Assembly: GCF_004924335.1 (NCBI RefSeq)
Contig: NZ_CP024633.1
Coordinates: forward strand, 620,001-684,000
Direction: 5' to 3'
Length of the DNA stretch: 64,000 nt
Origin: Mycobacteroides salmoniphilum
GTDB lineage: Bacteria; Actinomycetota; Actinomycetes; Mycobacteriales; Mycobacteriaceae
Part shown: positions 41,891-50,641 of the stretch, one piece after another
Position numbering within the stretch: the stretch's first letter is position 1
How the letters are laid out: each line of letters opens with the position of its first letter
Made by a program: the position numbers and the translations under genes
The notes under the pieces: generated by a model
Databases searched by the model: none
What the model saw: the letters and a program-made list of their open reading frames with translations, nothing else
Told to the model about the DNA's origin: nothing

Positions 41891-44200
41891 CTATCCGCAG
41901 GTAGCGTCGCCGGCGTTGACGACCGTCAGGTCCATCGGAAGTTCGGCGGGAGCCATCGCGCCCGATGACAGCTGCAGCGGCACGGTCGATCCGGCGACGG
42001 GCGGAGCCTGCACGTTGGCGGTGGACATGTAGTCACCGCCGAGGACCACGCGCACAGAGGTTTGGGCTCCGGTGATCCGCTGGAGCTTGGCTCCACCGAA
42101 CGAGGCGGCAACCGTCGCGGCCTGCTGCTCGTGTCCCGGCGAGAAGAAGACCGTGGTGGCGGGTAGTGCGGACGGATAGTCGTCGGTGGTGGTGATGCCG
42201 AATCCGTACTGGGACAGCTGGCTGGCCGCCGATGCGGCCAGGCCCGTTCGGCCCGTGCTGTTGGACACGTGCACGTTGATCTCGCTGGGCTCTGTGGTGA
42301 CCAGGTCGATCTGTTCACTCGGCGTAGCGGCGGGAGCAGGTGTGGCCGTGGATGTTTCGCCGAGTTCAGTCGCATCGCCGTGCTCGCTGGATGCCAAGGT
42401 AGTGCCTTGAGTGGTGGTGCCGGGCATGGGGACGCGGGTGCCGTCGGGCTGCAGCTCGCCGGGCAACGGATCGTCATTGATGATGGCGTCGAAGATCTTT
42501 CGGATATCCGTGGTGCGCGGCGTCTCGTTGCCCTCAGGGTCGGTGCCATCGGTTGGGACCGTCAGGAAGGTGATCCGGCCAGCCTTCACGTCCTGCAGTG
42601 ATTGACCAAGGTCCACAAGGTCTTTCGTCCTGATGTTGTCGACGTAGGAGTCGTCGATGAAGGTGTTCACCACGTTGTTGAGCTTGCTCAACGAGAAGAA
42701 GGTGTTGTGCGAGATCATCGAACGCAGCAGGGATGACAGGAACAACTGTTGCCGCTTGATGCGCCCGTAGTCACCGTTGTACTCGGTGGTGACCTGACGT
42801 GCGCGTACGTACTGCAGGGCAGTATGCCCGTCAATCGTTTGGCGTCCAGCGGTTTCCAGCACGGTGCCCAGTTCGTAGTCCTCGATCGGCGTGGGCGTGC
42901 ATACCTCGACCCCACCCAGCGCGTCGACCATCTTGGAGAACCCGGCGAAGTCCACCCCGAGGAAGCGGTTGATGTTCAACCCCGAGATCTTCTGAATGAC
43001 CTTGACCAGACACTTGGGACCGCCAAATGCGAAGGCCGAGTTGAGTTTAGTTTCGGTATAGGCCTTATCGGGCCCGTAGGACCGGGTGTCCTCGTTCCAG
43101 ACCTCGCAGAGTGTCGGCTGGATCGCCAGATCGCGCGGGAAGGACACCACCGCGACGCGCTTACGGTTCGCCGGGATGTTGACCAACATCATGGTGTCCG
43201 AGCGCGTGCCCTCGGCATCGGAGGTGTCTCCGGCGCCCATGTTGCTATTGGCGCCCGCACGGGTGTCGACGCCGATGATGAGGAAGTTCTCGTCGCCGTA
43301 CTGAGCGTTGGGATCGCGGATGTCGTGGGAGTTGGGATCCAGCGCCTCGACGCGGTTGAGCCTGTTGTTCTTGACATTGCTCCACTGCCACGCGCCGCCG
43401 GTCACGGTGAGGGAGCACACCGCGACGATCGCGGCAATGGAGCGTCCGAGGTAGATGGGCCGCCGTGAGCGCTTGGACTCAGGTTCCTGGACAAAGGCTT
43501 CCGGATTCCCCACGCGGATGGGGATGGCGCGGGTGTCGATGTTGTCGTCCAGATTCGATGCCCGCACACGGCGTGCGGCGGCCTTGTCGTAGAGGGGGGC
43601 GTCGTCCGGATAGTCGACAAAGTCGGCATGCTCATCGACCGGCTCGTCGGAGTAGCGATCGAGATCGGGTGCGTCCTGTTGCACCTGCGGGAGGACATCG
43701 GTGTGGCTTTCGTCGGCGAACGCAGCGAGAGCGGGCTCCTCGGCGCGGTCCTCGGCCTCTGAGCGGGCGTGCCGCCGCGATCGGCGCCCGCCGCCGGCGC
43801 CCTCACGGGCCAGGAGATCGGCCACCGACAGCGAGTGTGAGCCGGTCTCGTGCGCTGACGTAGCGGGCGGTTCCGGTGCCCGGCCCGGCGTCGATCCGTT
43901 GGGGGCGGGTTTGGGCGGTCGGGTGGCCTGCCGCGGTGCGGGCCGGGGGGCCGGCGCTGCTGGCTCCGGACGCTGCGTCTCGCGCACCGTGTGCGTGGTC
44001 TCCAACCGCCGCGCCCACTCGTCGTCGGTGGGATCGGGCAGCGAGTGATTCAGCGCGGGTGGTGGCGTCCACGGTGTGTTGGATGGTTCCGGCGCCAAGT
44101 CAATGTCAGGATGACTGCCAACGGGCTCGACCGCGCGTTCCCATGGGGCCGCGCCGTATGCGCGCGGTTGGGCAGGAGTGGCGTTGGGGCCATCACCCAT
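41891..44200 (-). CDS. LytR-CpsA-Psr (LCP) family cell-wall ligase
   Basis: 769 residues: a long cytoplasmic Pro/Ala/acidic disordered region (1-250), one transmembrane helix (about 252-272), an LCP domain (about 300-500) with GVDTRAG, SDTMMLVNIPANRKRVAVVS and SFPRDL, and a C-terminal LytR_C domain (about 625-715). LCP enzymes attach arabinogalactan to peptidoglycan in mycobacteria. It corresponds to Rv0822c. ATG 44200 has GAGG six bases upstream; TTG 44206 is less likely. It follows dus on the same strand after a hairpin. Confidence 0.92.
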   Translation of the reverse strand: MGDGPNATPAQPRAYGAAPWERAVEPVGSHPDIDLAPEPSNTPWTPPPALNHSLPDPTDDEWARRLETTHTVRETQRPEPAAPAPRPAPRQATRPPKPAPNGSTPGRAPEPPATSAHETGSHSLSVADLLAREGAGGGRRSRRHARSEAEDRAEEPALAAFADESHTDVLPQVQQDAPDLDRYSDEPVDEHADFVDYPDDAPLYDKAAARRVRASNLDDNIDTRAIPIRVGNPEAFVQEPESKRSRRPIYLGRSIAAIVAVCSLTVTGGAWQWSNVKNNRLNRVEALDPNSHDIRDPNAQYGDENFLIIGVDTRAGANSNMGAGDTSDAEGTRSDTMMLVNIPANRKRVAVVSFPRDLAIQPTLCEVWNEDTRSYGPDKAYTETKLNSAFAFGGPKCLVKVIQKISGLNINRFLGVDFAGFSKMVDALGGVEVCTPTPIEDYELGTVLETAGRQTIDGHTALQYVRARQVTTEYNGDYGRIKRQQLFLSSLLRSMISHNTFFSLSKLNNVVNTFIDDSYVDNIRTKDLVDLGQSLQDVKAGRITFLTVPTDGTDPEGNETPRTTDIRKIFDAIINDDPLPGELQPDGTRVPMPGTTTQGTTLASSEHGDATELGETSTATPAPAATPSEQIDLVTTEPSEINVHVSNSTGRTGLAASAASQLSQYGFGITTTDDYPSALPATTVFFSPGHEQQAATVAASFGGAKLQRITGAQTSVRVVLGGDYMSTANVQAPPVAGSTVPLQLSSGAMAPAELPMDLTVVNAGDATCG

Positions 44201-44264
44201 ATTCAACCTCGCTTAAAAACGTCTGGACAGTTGCAAGTACACGGCACACCGGCAGCACATAATG

Positions 44265-44281
44265 CCGTGCCCTGGGCACGG
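44265..44281 (-). terminator. small GC hairpin between dus and the LCP gene
   Basis: CCGTGCC and GGCACGG pair around CTG. It lies in the 148-base gap after the dus stop and probably reduces read-through into the LCP gene. No T tract. Confidence 0.45.
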
Positions 44282-44348
44282 TCGTCGTCACATGCTACTG
44301 AGCATTGCCGCAGATCACCATGCCCAGTGACCGAGATGTGACCCCACA

Positions 44349-45524
44349 TCACCCGCCAGAGTGCATGACGTCGGCGGCTGAGGGAACCGTGCAATCGTCG
44401 GGGTCGTTGAGCCAGCCATCGGGCAGCGACACCTTGCCAGGTGACCCCTGGCGTCCCCGAGGGCCGTTTCCGCCCTCGGGGAAGGGAGCGGTGGGATCCA
44501 GCTGATTGAGCAGGGTGTCCAGCTCGGCGAGGGTGCTGACGAGTGCGAGCGCGCGCCGGAGGTCTCCACCGGCCGGGAAGCCGTGCAGGTACCAGGCAAT
44601 GTGCTTGCGCATATCGCGCAACGCCTTGTCCTCCCCAAAATGATCGACGAGCAACACAGCATGACGACGCATAATGTCCGTGACCTGACCGAGATTTGGC
44701 GGCACTGGAATCGTCTGACCGTTGAAAACGGCACTCAGTTCGGCGAAGAGCCAGGGCCGACCAAGGCATCCGCGGCCAATGACGACGCCGTCGCAGCCCG
44801 TCTGTTCCATCATGACGACCGCATCGGCGGCGTCGAAAATATCGCCGTTTCCGAGAACGGGGATGGTTGTCACGTGGTTCTTGAGTGCCGCTATCTGGCC
44901 CCAGTCGGCGGTGCCCGAGTAGCGCTGCGAGGCGGTACGTGCGTGTAGCGCAACCGCGGCGGCTCCCTCGGCCTCGGCGATGGCGCCGGCATCGAGGTGG
45001 GTGTGGTGGTCGTCGTCGATGCCGACGCGGAACTTGACTGTTACCGGTATATCGGTGCCCTCCGTGGCGCGCACGGCGGCGGAGACGATCTGCCCGAACA
45101 GCCGCCGCTTGTAGGGAAGTGCTGCGCCGCCGCCATTCCGGGTGACCTTCGGGACCGGGCAACCGAAGTTCATGTCGATGTGGTCGGCGAGATCCTCGTC
45201 CACCACCATCTTGGCGGCCCGATAGGTCGTTTCCGGATCGACTGAATAGAGCTGTAGCGACCGCGGTGACTCTTCTGGGGAGAAAGTCGTCATGTGCAGC
45301 GTGACGGGATGCCGCTCGGCCAGGGCCCGCGCGGTGACCATCTCGCAGACGTACAGTCCGCTCACGGTGCCCGTGGTGGCCAGCTCCAGCTCCCGGCACA
45401 GCGTCCGGAACGCCACGTTGGTGACACCCGCCATCGGAGCGAGCACGACCGGGCTCGGCAATACCAAAGACCCGATCCGCAGTTCGCGGGATCGGGCCTT
45501 CGGAAGGTCGACGGATGCGGTCAC
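44349..45524 (-). CDS. dus: tRNA-dihydrouridine synthase
   Basis: 391 residues, FMN-dependent TIM barrel reducing uridine in tRNA. The family marks are LAPMAGVTNVAFRTLCRELE, DMNFGCPVPKVTRNGGGAAL with the catalytic Cys, and HARTASQRYSGTADW. The DusB-like subgroup is usual in actinobacteria. GTG 45524 lies 12 bases after the desA1 stop, so it is co-transcribed with desA1. It matches Rv0823c. Confidence 0.94.
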   Translation of the reverse strand: MTASVDLPKARSRELRIGSLVLPSPVVLAPMAGVTNVAFRTLCRELELATTGTVSGLYVCEMVTARALAERHPVTLHMTTFSPEESPRSLQLYSVDPETTYRAAKMVVDEDLADHIDMNFGCPVPKVTRNGGGAALPYKRRLFGQIVSAAVRATEGTDIPVTVKFRVGIDDDHHTHLDAGAIAEAEGAAAVALHARTASQRYSGTADWGQIAALKNHVTTIPVLGNGDIFDAADAVVMMEQTGCDGVVIGRGCLGRPWLFAELSAVFNGQTIPVPPNLGQVTDIMRRHAVLLVDHFGEDKALRDMRKHIAWYLHGFPAGGDLRRALALVSTLAELDTLLNQLDPTAPFPEGGNGPRGRQGSPGKVSLPDGWLNDPDDCTVPSAADVMHSGG

Positions 45525-45536
45525 GATGTCAGTCGA

Positions 45537-46541
45537 TTAGACACTGACCGCTTCCCTGGCGGCCTTGGCGGCGTTGCGCTCGGCCCGCTTGGCCTGGCGC
45601 TCCAGGTACTTGGCCTTGACTTCCTCGAAGTCGGCGGAGGTCTTCCTGAGATCGTTGACGATGCGGTCCAGGTCCTCGCGCAGGGTTTCGCCCTCGCCGC
45701 TGAGGTCGGTGCGGTCGAAGATGCGCCATTTGCGCAGCACCGGCAACACCACCTCGTCGAGATGTGACTGCGGGTCGTACACGCCGCCGGTGGCGATGGT
45801 GACGGCGCTCCTGCGGAATCCGGGGATCGTGTAGCCGGGCATCTTGAAGTTATCGAGTACCCGGTGAACGGCCTTCACGGCCTGGTTCGGTGACACTTCG
45901 AGGGCAGCCTCGACCATGTTCCGATAGAAGATCATGTGCAGGTTCTCGTCGGTCGAGATCCGCTTGAGCAGCTCGTCGGCCACCGGCTCGTTGCAGGCCT
46001 TGCCGGTGTTGCGGTGCGAGACGCGGGTAGCCAGCTCCTGGAACGTCACATAGACGACGGAATCGAGCAGGCTGTGGGCGAAAATCTCCTCCCCGCCCTG
46101 CCGATTCTGGCCGGGGGAGAAGCCGCGGGTCATCTGCTCCACGCGGAGCTTCTCGAGTTCCACGGGATCTACCGAGCGGGTGACCACGAGGTAGTCGCGG
46201 ATGGCAATGCCGTGGCGATTCTCCTCGGCGGTCCACCGGTTCACCCAGGTGCCCCACGGCCCGTCCATGGTGAAGTTCATCGCGATCTCGCGGTGATATG
46301 AGGGCAGATTGTCCTCGGTGAGCAGGTTGGTGATCATCGCGACCTTGGCCACCTCGGAGAGCTTGGACTGCTCCGGATCCCAGTCCTGCCCACCCAGTGC
46401 CTTGTAGTTCTTGCCCTCGGACCACGGCACGTAGTCGTGGGGGTTCCAGTCCTTGGTGACACCGAGGTGGCGGTTGACATTCTCCTCGACCACGGGCTCG
46501 AGCTCGTGCATGAGCTCGAGGTCGGTGAATTCCTTCTGCAT
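45537..46541 (-). CDS. desA1: acyl-ACP desaturase DesA1
   Basis: 334 residues, soluble di-iron desaturase of the plant stearoyl-ACP type. Iron ligands are in TEDNLPSYHREI (Glu76, His83 region), AEENRH (Glu106/107, His110), FQELATRVSH and DENLHM (Asp198, Glu199, His202). DesA1 introduces the double bond used in mycolic-acid synthesis and is essential in mycobacteria. ATG 46541 is preferred over GTG 46547, because TGAGGA is nine bases upstream. Two direct repeats cover its promoter. Confidence 0.95.
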   Translation of the reverse strand: MQKEFTDLELMHELEPVVEENVNRHLGVTKDWNPHDYVPWSEGKNYKALGGQDWDPEQSKLSEVAKVAMITNLLTEDNLPSYHREIAMNFTMDGPWGTWVNRWTAEENRHGIAIRDYLVVTRSVDPVELEKLRVEQMTRGFSPGQNRQGGEEIFAHSLLDSVVYVTFQELATRVSHRNTGKACNEPVADELLKRISTDENLHMIFYRNMVEAALEVSPNQAVKAVHRVLDNFKMPGYTIPGFRRSAVTIATGGVYDPQSHLDEVVLPVLRKWRIFDRTDLSGEGETLREDLDRIVNDLRKTSADFEEVKAKYLERQAKRAERNAAKAAREAVSV

Positions 46542-46569
46542 GGACACGTTCCTCAGGTCTCGACAGAGT

Positions 46570-46618
46570 TATCTGTATCTGGAAGTTGCAGTCAATATAT
46601 CTGTAAACGGCGGTTGCA
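46570..46618 (-). promoter_or_regulatory. two 21-base direct repeats over the desA1 promoter
   Basis: TATCTGTA-N7-GTTGCA occurs at 46570-46590 and again at 46598-46618 (read on the + strand), start to start 28 bases. On the minus strand a TTGACT (-35) and GATAAC (-10) pair with a 16-base spacer overlaps them. A repressor site is likely; MadR is known to control desA1 in mycobacteria, but whether this is its site is not shown here. Confidence 0.6.
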
Positions 46619-46756
46619 CACAAGTGGACGGATCATGACGCACAAATACCCTTCCGCGTGCCTACCGACGTGCGGATCAATGCGTTTCTCGCTCGGGCTG
46701 CGAGACCGCTATACCCGCAGTATGATTGCTCGCATCCCAAGCCGGAGGTGTATCCA

Positions 46757-47104
46757 GTGAAGTCGGTAGTCAACGCGACCATCGTCGCGGTTGCGGGCGC
46801 GGGTTTCTCGTTGGCGATGGCCGGGCTGGCCCATGCGGGTGGCCCGACCGACACGACCGGGCAGTTCTACGGCGATGCCTCCTCCACTCTTAAGGGTGAG
46901 GGCTACACGGTCGTCGTTGCGGGCCGCTCTGGTGATCAAGTGGGTCTTGACAATTGCCTTGTCGCGCATCAGGAAGCGTTCACCGTTAAGAAGGGGCAGG
47001 ACGACCGCGGAAAGATGGTCCATGTGACCCTGCGCTGCTACAAGGCAGAGGTCGCGGCGGCTAAGAAGGCTGCTGAGGAGAAGGCGAAGTCCGCAGCGAC
47101 GTAG
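46757..47104 (+). CDS. small secreted protein of unknown function
   Basis: 115 residues. Signal peptide SVVNATIVAVAGAGFSLAMA, cleavage after AHA near 27. Mature domain about 70 residues with two Cys (DNCLVAH and LRCYKA) likely forming a disulfide, then a Lys/Ala-rich helix. GTG 46757 has GGAGG eight bases upstream. It overlaps the convergent TetR gene by 44 bases. No family recognised. Confidence 0.75.
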   Translation: MKSVVNATIVAVAGAGFSLAMAGLAHAGGPTDTTGQFYGDASSTLKGEGYTVVVAGRSGDQVGLDNCLVAHQEAFTVKKGQDDRGKMVHVTLRCYKAEVAAAKKAAEEKAKSAAT

Positions 47105-47711
47105 TCGACCCGGTCGTTGATGGCGTCGCGGTAGCGCCCTGTAGCAGTATCTGCACGCAGTAGTCCACGAACCGCTGCCGGCCCACATTCAGCTCCTCGT
47201 TCAGGTATCCCCTGAAAAGGCTTGTCAGCGCACCCACGAGGCTGGTTGCCACCAATTGTTGCTGCACCTCGTCGGTGAGGTTGGTGCTGAGCTTTCCCTG
47301 CAACAACGCGACGAATCGTGGTAGCCAGTCGTAACCGGATTCCGAAAGTGTCGGCTCAAATGTCGGTGCTATCAGGAGGACTCGTCCCATCGTGGGTTCG
47401 TCCACCATGAGACGGACAAACGCGTCGACGCCCTCATGTGCGGATCGGGCGCCGCTGAGTGCTTCGATCGCGCGAAAGCCCACGTGGTCGTAGACCGCTC
47501 GGACGAAGGTGTCGCGGTCGGAGAAGTTCTCGTAGAAGTATCGCTCGGTCATGCCCGCGGATCGGCATACGGCCCGGACGGTGACGGCCGGCCGGGGGTT
47601 GAGTCCCAACAGGCGTACGCCGGCCGCCATGAGCTCGCGCCGCCGCTCATCTGCGCGCTCGCTCGCTGAGATACCTGCCCAGCTACGTCGCTGCGCTTGA
47701 CCGTTCGCCAC
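47061..47711 (-). CDS. TetR-family transcriptional regulator
   Basis: 216 residues. The helix-turn-helix includes VTVRAVCRSAGMTERYFYEN, with ligand domain following and a Ser/Thr/Pro-rich tail. AGGAGG is three bases before GTG 47711. It is divergent from a DUF2236 gene with an 18-bp inverted repeat between them. The same pairing (TetR next to DUF2236) follows desA1 in M. tuberculosis, as I recall (Rv0825c/Rv0826). Confidence 0.88.
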   Translation of the reverse strand: MANGQAQRRSWAGISASERADERRRELMAAGVRLLGLNPRPAVTVRAVCRSAGMTERYFYENFSDRDTFVRAVYDHVGFRAIEALSGARSAHEGVDAFVRLMVDEPTMGRVLLIAPTFEPTLSESGYDWLPRFVALLQGKLSTNLTDEVQQQLVATSLVGALTSLFRGYLNEELNVGRQRFVDYCVQILLQGATATPSTTGSTTSLRTSPSPQQPS

Positions 47712-47736
47712 GGGCCTCCTAGTCTGATATCAAAGT

Positions 47737-47754
47737 TGACAACCGTGATTGTCA
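47737..47754. promoter_or_regulatory. inverted repeat, candidate TetR operator
   Basis: TGACAA-N6-TTGTCA, perfect 6-base arms, between TetR (47711) and the first DUF2236 gene (47786). Confidence 0.55.
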
Positions 47755-47785
47755 CTATACGTCGAACTGCAACGGAGCGTTCCGA

Positions 47786-48802
47786 ATGGTCAACGATATG
47801 TCCGAGCTCGCCGAGGCGCAGCCTGTCGCCACATCCGGCACCTTCATGTCGGGCTGTCCGGTGAGCCACGAAGCGGGTTCGTCGAGCGCTGTACCACTCG
47901 GCCCTGAATCGTTGACGTGGAAGTACTTCGGTGATTGGCGGGGGGTGTTGCAGGGCCCCTATGCCGGGTCCATGCAGAACATGCATCCACAGCTGGGCGC
48001 GGCCGTCGAGCAGCATTCCCTGTTCTTCCGGGAGCGTTGGCAACGGCTCCTGCGCTCGTTGTATCCGATCGGCGGCGTCGTATTCGACGGAGATCGTGCC
48101 CCGATGACGGGCGCCGAGGTGCGCGACTATCACGTCAACATCAAGGGGGTCGACGATCAGGGGCGCCGGTACAGCGCACTCAATCCTGATGTCTTCTACT
48201 GGGCGCACGCCACCTTCTTCATGGGCACGATCGTCGTCGCGGACTGGCTCAGCGGCGGTATCGGCGAGGCCGAGAAGCGTCAGCTCTTCGATGAGCACAT
48301 CACGTGGTACCGGATGTATGGCATGAGCATGCGACCGGTGCCGAAGACCTGGGAGGATTTCCAGGAATACTGGGATCACATGTGCACCAACGTCTTAGAG
48401 GACAACAAGGCTTCGCGAGATGTGCTCGACCTGACCACTCTGGCGGTGCCGCCGTTTGCGCCCTGGATTCCTGAGGGTTTGTGGCGGTTCCAACGACGTT
48501 TGGTGGCGCCGATGTTCGTGTGGCTGACCGTTGGCCTGTATCACCCTGCCGTCCGAGAGCGGTTTGGGTACACCTGGTCTGCACGTGATGAGTGGCTGCA
48601 CCGCAAGTTCGGTCAGGGTGTCAATCTGCTGTTCAAGTTTGTGCCCGAACGCAAGCGGCGCCACCCGCGGGCCCGGGCCGGCTGGGACCGTGCCACGGGA
48701 AGGATTCCCACCGATGCCCCGCTAGTGCAGACCCCGGATCGCAACCTGCCGCCACTGGATACGTGGGGCAGCCCCAATCACTACAACCCCAAGGTCTCCT
48801 GA
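47786..48802 (+). CDS. DUF2236 / MpaB-type oxygenase-like protein, copy 1
   Basis: 338 residues, all-helical. The family pattern includes GPESLTWKYFGDW, PVSHEAG near the N-terminus, the YSALNPDVFYWAHATFF segment with a possible haem-ligand His, and FDEHITWYRMYGMSMRPVPK. DUF2236 contains latex-clearing protein and MpaB-like haem enzymes; oxidation of a lipid or isoprenoid is a guess. ATG 47798 is an alternative start. It is divergent from TetR and closely related to the next gene. Confidence 0.85.
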   Translation: MVNDMSELAEAQPVATSGTFMSGCPVSHEAGSSSAVPLGPESLTWKYFGDWRGVLQGPYAGSMQNMHPQLGAAVEQHSLFFRERWQRLLRSLYPIGGVVFDGDRAPMTGAEVRDYHVNIKGVDDQGRRYSALNPDVFYWAHATFFMGTIVVADWLSGGIGEAEKRQLFDEHITWYRMYGMSMRPVPKTWEDFQEYWDHMCTNVLEDNKASRDVLDLTTLAVPPFAPWIPEGLWRFQRRLVAPMFVWLTVGLYHPAVRERFGYTWSARDEWLHRKFGQGVNLLFKFVPERKRRHPRARAGWDRATGRIPTDAPLVQTPDRNLPPLDTWGSPNHYNPKVS

Positions 48803-48860
48803 ACGCCCGTCATTTTTGGTGCTTGACGTCACCACATGGGGGCTCCTAGTGTCGACGTAT

Positions 48861-48880
48861 AACTGAATCGCAATTCAGTT
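48861..48880. promoter_or_regulatory. 20-bp palindrome upstream of the second DUF2236 gene
   Basis: AACTGAAT-CGCA-ATTCAGTT: perfect 8-base arms, 4-base spacer, 29 bases before ATG 48909. The sequence differs from the operator before copy 1, so a different regulator is likely. Confidence 0.6.
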
Positions 48881-48908
48881 TCTGATAGGGGCGACAACGG
48901 AGTGGCTT

Positions 48909-49892
48909 ATGACCGACGGCGAGGTCGATGCTCTGACGGCAGGGTGTCCGGTCACCCACGGCGCGGCTCGGTCCATGCCGGTGCCGCTGGGGCCGGAGTC
49001 GTTGACGTGGAAACTCACCGCGGACTGGTCCGGGATGCTGATGGGCTCCTACGCCACCGCGATGCAGAACATGCACCCGAAACTCGGTGCCGCCGTCGAG
49101 GAGCACTCCACCTTTCTGCGTGAGCGGTGGGAACGGCTCCTGCGGTCGCTGTATCCGATCACCGGCGTGGTCTTCGACGGGAATCGTGCCCCGACGACCG
49201 GCGCCGAGGTGCGCGGCTATCACGTCGGCATCAAAGGCATTGACAGTCAAGGGCGCCGCTACAGCGCACTCGACCCCGACGTCTTCTATTGGGCGCACGC
49301 GACCTTCTTCAAATCGTTGTTGCTCTCGGTGGAGCGGTTCGGTGGGGGGCTTACCGAGGCGCAGAAGCGACAACTTTTCGATGAGCACATCGTCTGGTAC
49401 CAGATGTACGGGATGAGCATGCGGCCCGTGCCCAAGACCTGGGAGGAGTTTCAGGACTATTGGGATGACATGTGCGCCAATGTCTTAGAGGACAACAAGG
49501 CGACGCGTGATCTGCTGGACTTCGCCCAGTTGCCCAAGCCGCCGTTCCTGCCGTTGATGCCGACCTGGATGTGGCGCCTAGCGCTCCCTATCTTCACCCG
49601 GTTCTCCGAGTGGGTGATGGTTGGGATGTTCGATGATCCAGTGCGAAAACGCCTGGGGTACACGTGGACCGACCGTGACGAGCGGCGTCTTGAGCGACTG
49701 GGGCGGGTAAACCACGCGATCTTCCGCCTGGTGCCCTTCCGATGGAGAAAACATCCGCGCGCGCGGGCGGGGTGGGACCGGGCGACCGGGCGGATGCCCG
49801 CCAACGCACCGTTGCCGCAGACTTCCGCGCGCTACCTGCCTCCGGTGGCGCTGCGCGACAGTCCCCATCACTACAGCCCCACGGCGTCCTGA
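48909..49892 (+). CDS. DUF2236 / MpaB-type oxygenase-like protein, copy 2
   Basis: 327 residues, a tandem paralogue of the preceding protein. The whole chain aligns, with identical blocks such as WAHATFF, YGMSMRPVPKTWE, NVLEDNKA and RARAGWDRATGR. The variable part is the helical region at about 205-245. It has its own upstream palindrome, so the duplicates are probably expressed under different conditions. Confidence 0.85.
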   Translation: MTDGEVDALTAGCPVTHGAARSMPVPLGPESLTWKLTADWSGMLMGSYATAMQNMHPKLGAAVEEHSTFLRERWERLLRSLYPITGVVFDGNRAPTTGAEVRGYHVGIKGIDSQGRRYSALDPDVFYWAHATFFKSLLLSVERFGGGLTEAQKRQLFDEHIVWYQMYGMSMRPVPKTWEEFQDYWDDMCANVLEDNKATRDLLDFAQLPKPPFLPLMPTWMWRLALPIFTRFSEWVMVGMFDDPVRKRLGYTWTDRDERRLERLGRVNHAIFRLVPFRWRKHPRARAGWDRATGRMPANAPLPQTSARYLPPVALRDSPHHYSPTAS

Positions 49893-49948
49893 CCGGCCGA
49901 CTGCCCTTCTTTAGTTTTCGCCGGTGACATCGTGTTCATGGTGCGAAG

Positions 49949-50632
49949 ATGCTGCTCATGGCAGGAAGTTGGGGCTCTGTCCTCACTGGGCTAGTTCCGC
50001 TCGGACTGGTTATCGCGCTGTCGCCGATCACGGTCATTCCGGCGGTGTTGGTCTTGCATGCGCCGAGGCCACGGCCGAGCGGTCTCGCCTTCCTTGCCGG
50101 GTGGCTGTTGGGCCTGGCCGCTCTCACGGCGCTGTGCGTCGCGGCCACCGGCCTACTTGGCGGGCTACACCGGTCGGCGCCGAACTGGGCCTCGTGGGTG
50201 CGCGTGGTTCTTGGCTCGGCGCTCATCCTTTTTGGCATCTACCGGTGGCTGACCCGGCATCGTCACTCCGAGTCGCCGGGCTGGATGCGATCGTTCTCCA
50301 CGATCAGCCCGGCGCGGGCGGCGATAACGGGGACGGCTCTGGTGGTGGTACGGCCCGATGTCCTGTTCATTTGCGTTCCGGCCGGATTGGCGATCGGCGC
50401 CAGTGGGCTGGATATCGCAGATCGCTGGACGGCCGCGGCGTTCTTCGTCGCCGTCGCCGCATCGACAGTCGCTGTCCCGATACTGGCCTATGCGGCAGCG
50501 GGGCACCGACTCGACGACACCATGCGCCGGCTCAAGGACTGGATGGAGAAAAACAACGCGGCCTTGATGGCGGTAATCCTGATAGTGATCGGTGTGATGG
50601 TGCTGTACAACGGAATTCACGCCTTGAAGTGA
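49949..50632 (+). CDS. GAP-family (sulfolipid-1-addressing / glycopeptidolipid-addressing-like) membrane protein
   Basis: 227 residues with six hydrophobic helices; the N-terminal VPLGLVIALSPITVIPAVLV and the AFLAGWLLGLA helix match the SfLAP/GAP family. Members help move large surface lipids (sulfolipid-1 in M. tuberculosis, glycopeptidolipids in M. smegmatis). The partner lipid here is unknown; there is no mmpL gene nearby. ATG 49958 is an alternative start. Confidence 0.85.
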   Translation: MLLMAGSWGSVLTGLVPLGLVIALSPITVIPAVLVLHAPRPRPSGLAFLAGWLLGLAALTALCVAATGLLGGLHRSAPNWASWVRVVLGSALILFGIYRWLTRHRHSESPGWMRSFSTISPARAAITGTALVVVRPDVLFICVPAGLAIGASGLDIADRWTAAAFFVAVAASTVAVPILAYAAAGHRLDDTMRRLKDWMEKNNAALMAVILIVIGVMVLYNGIHALK

Positions 50633-50641
50633 GGACGTCCG

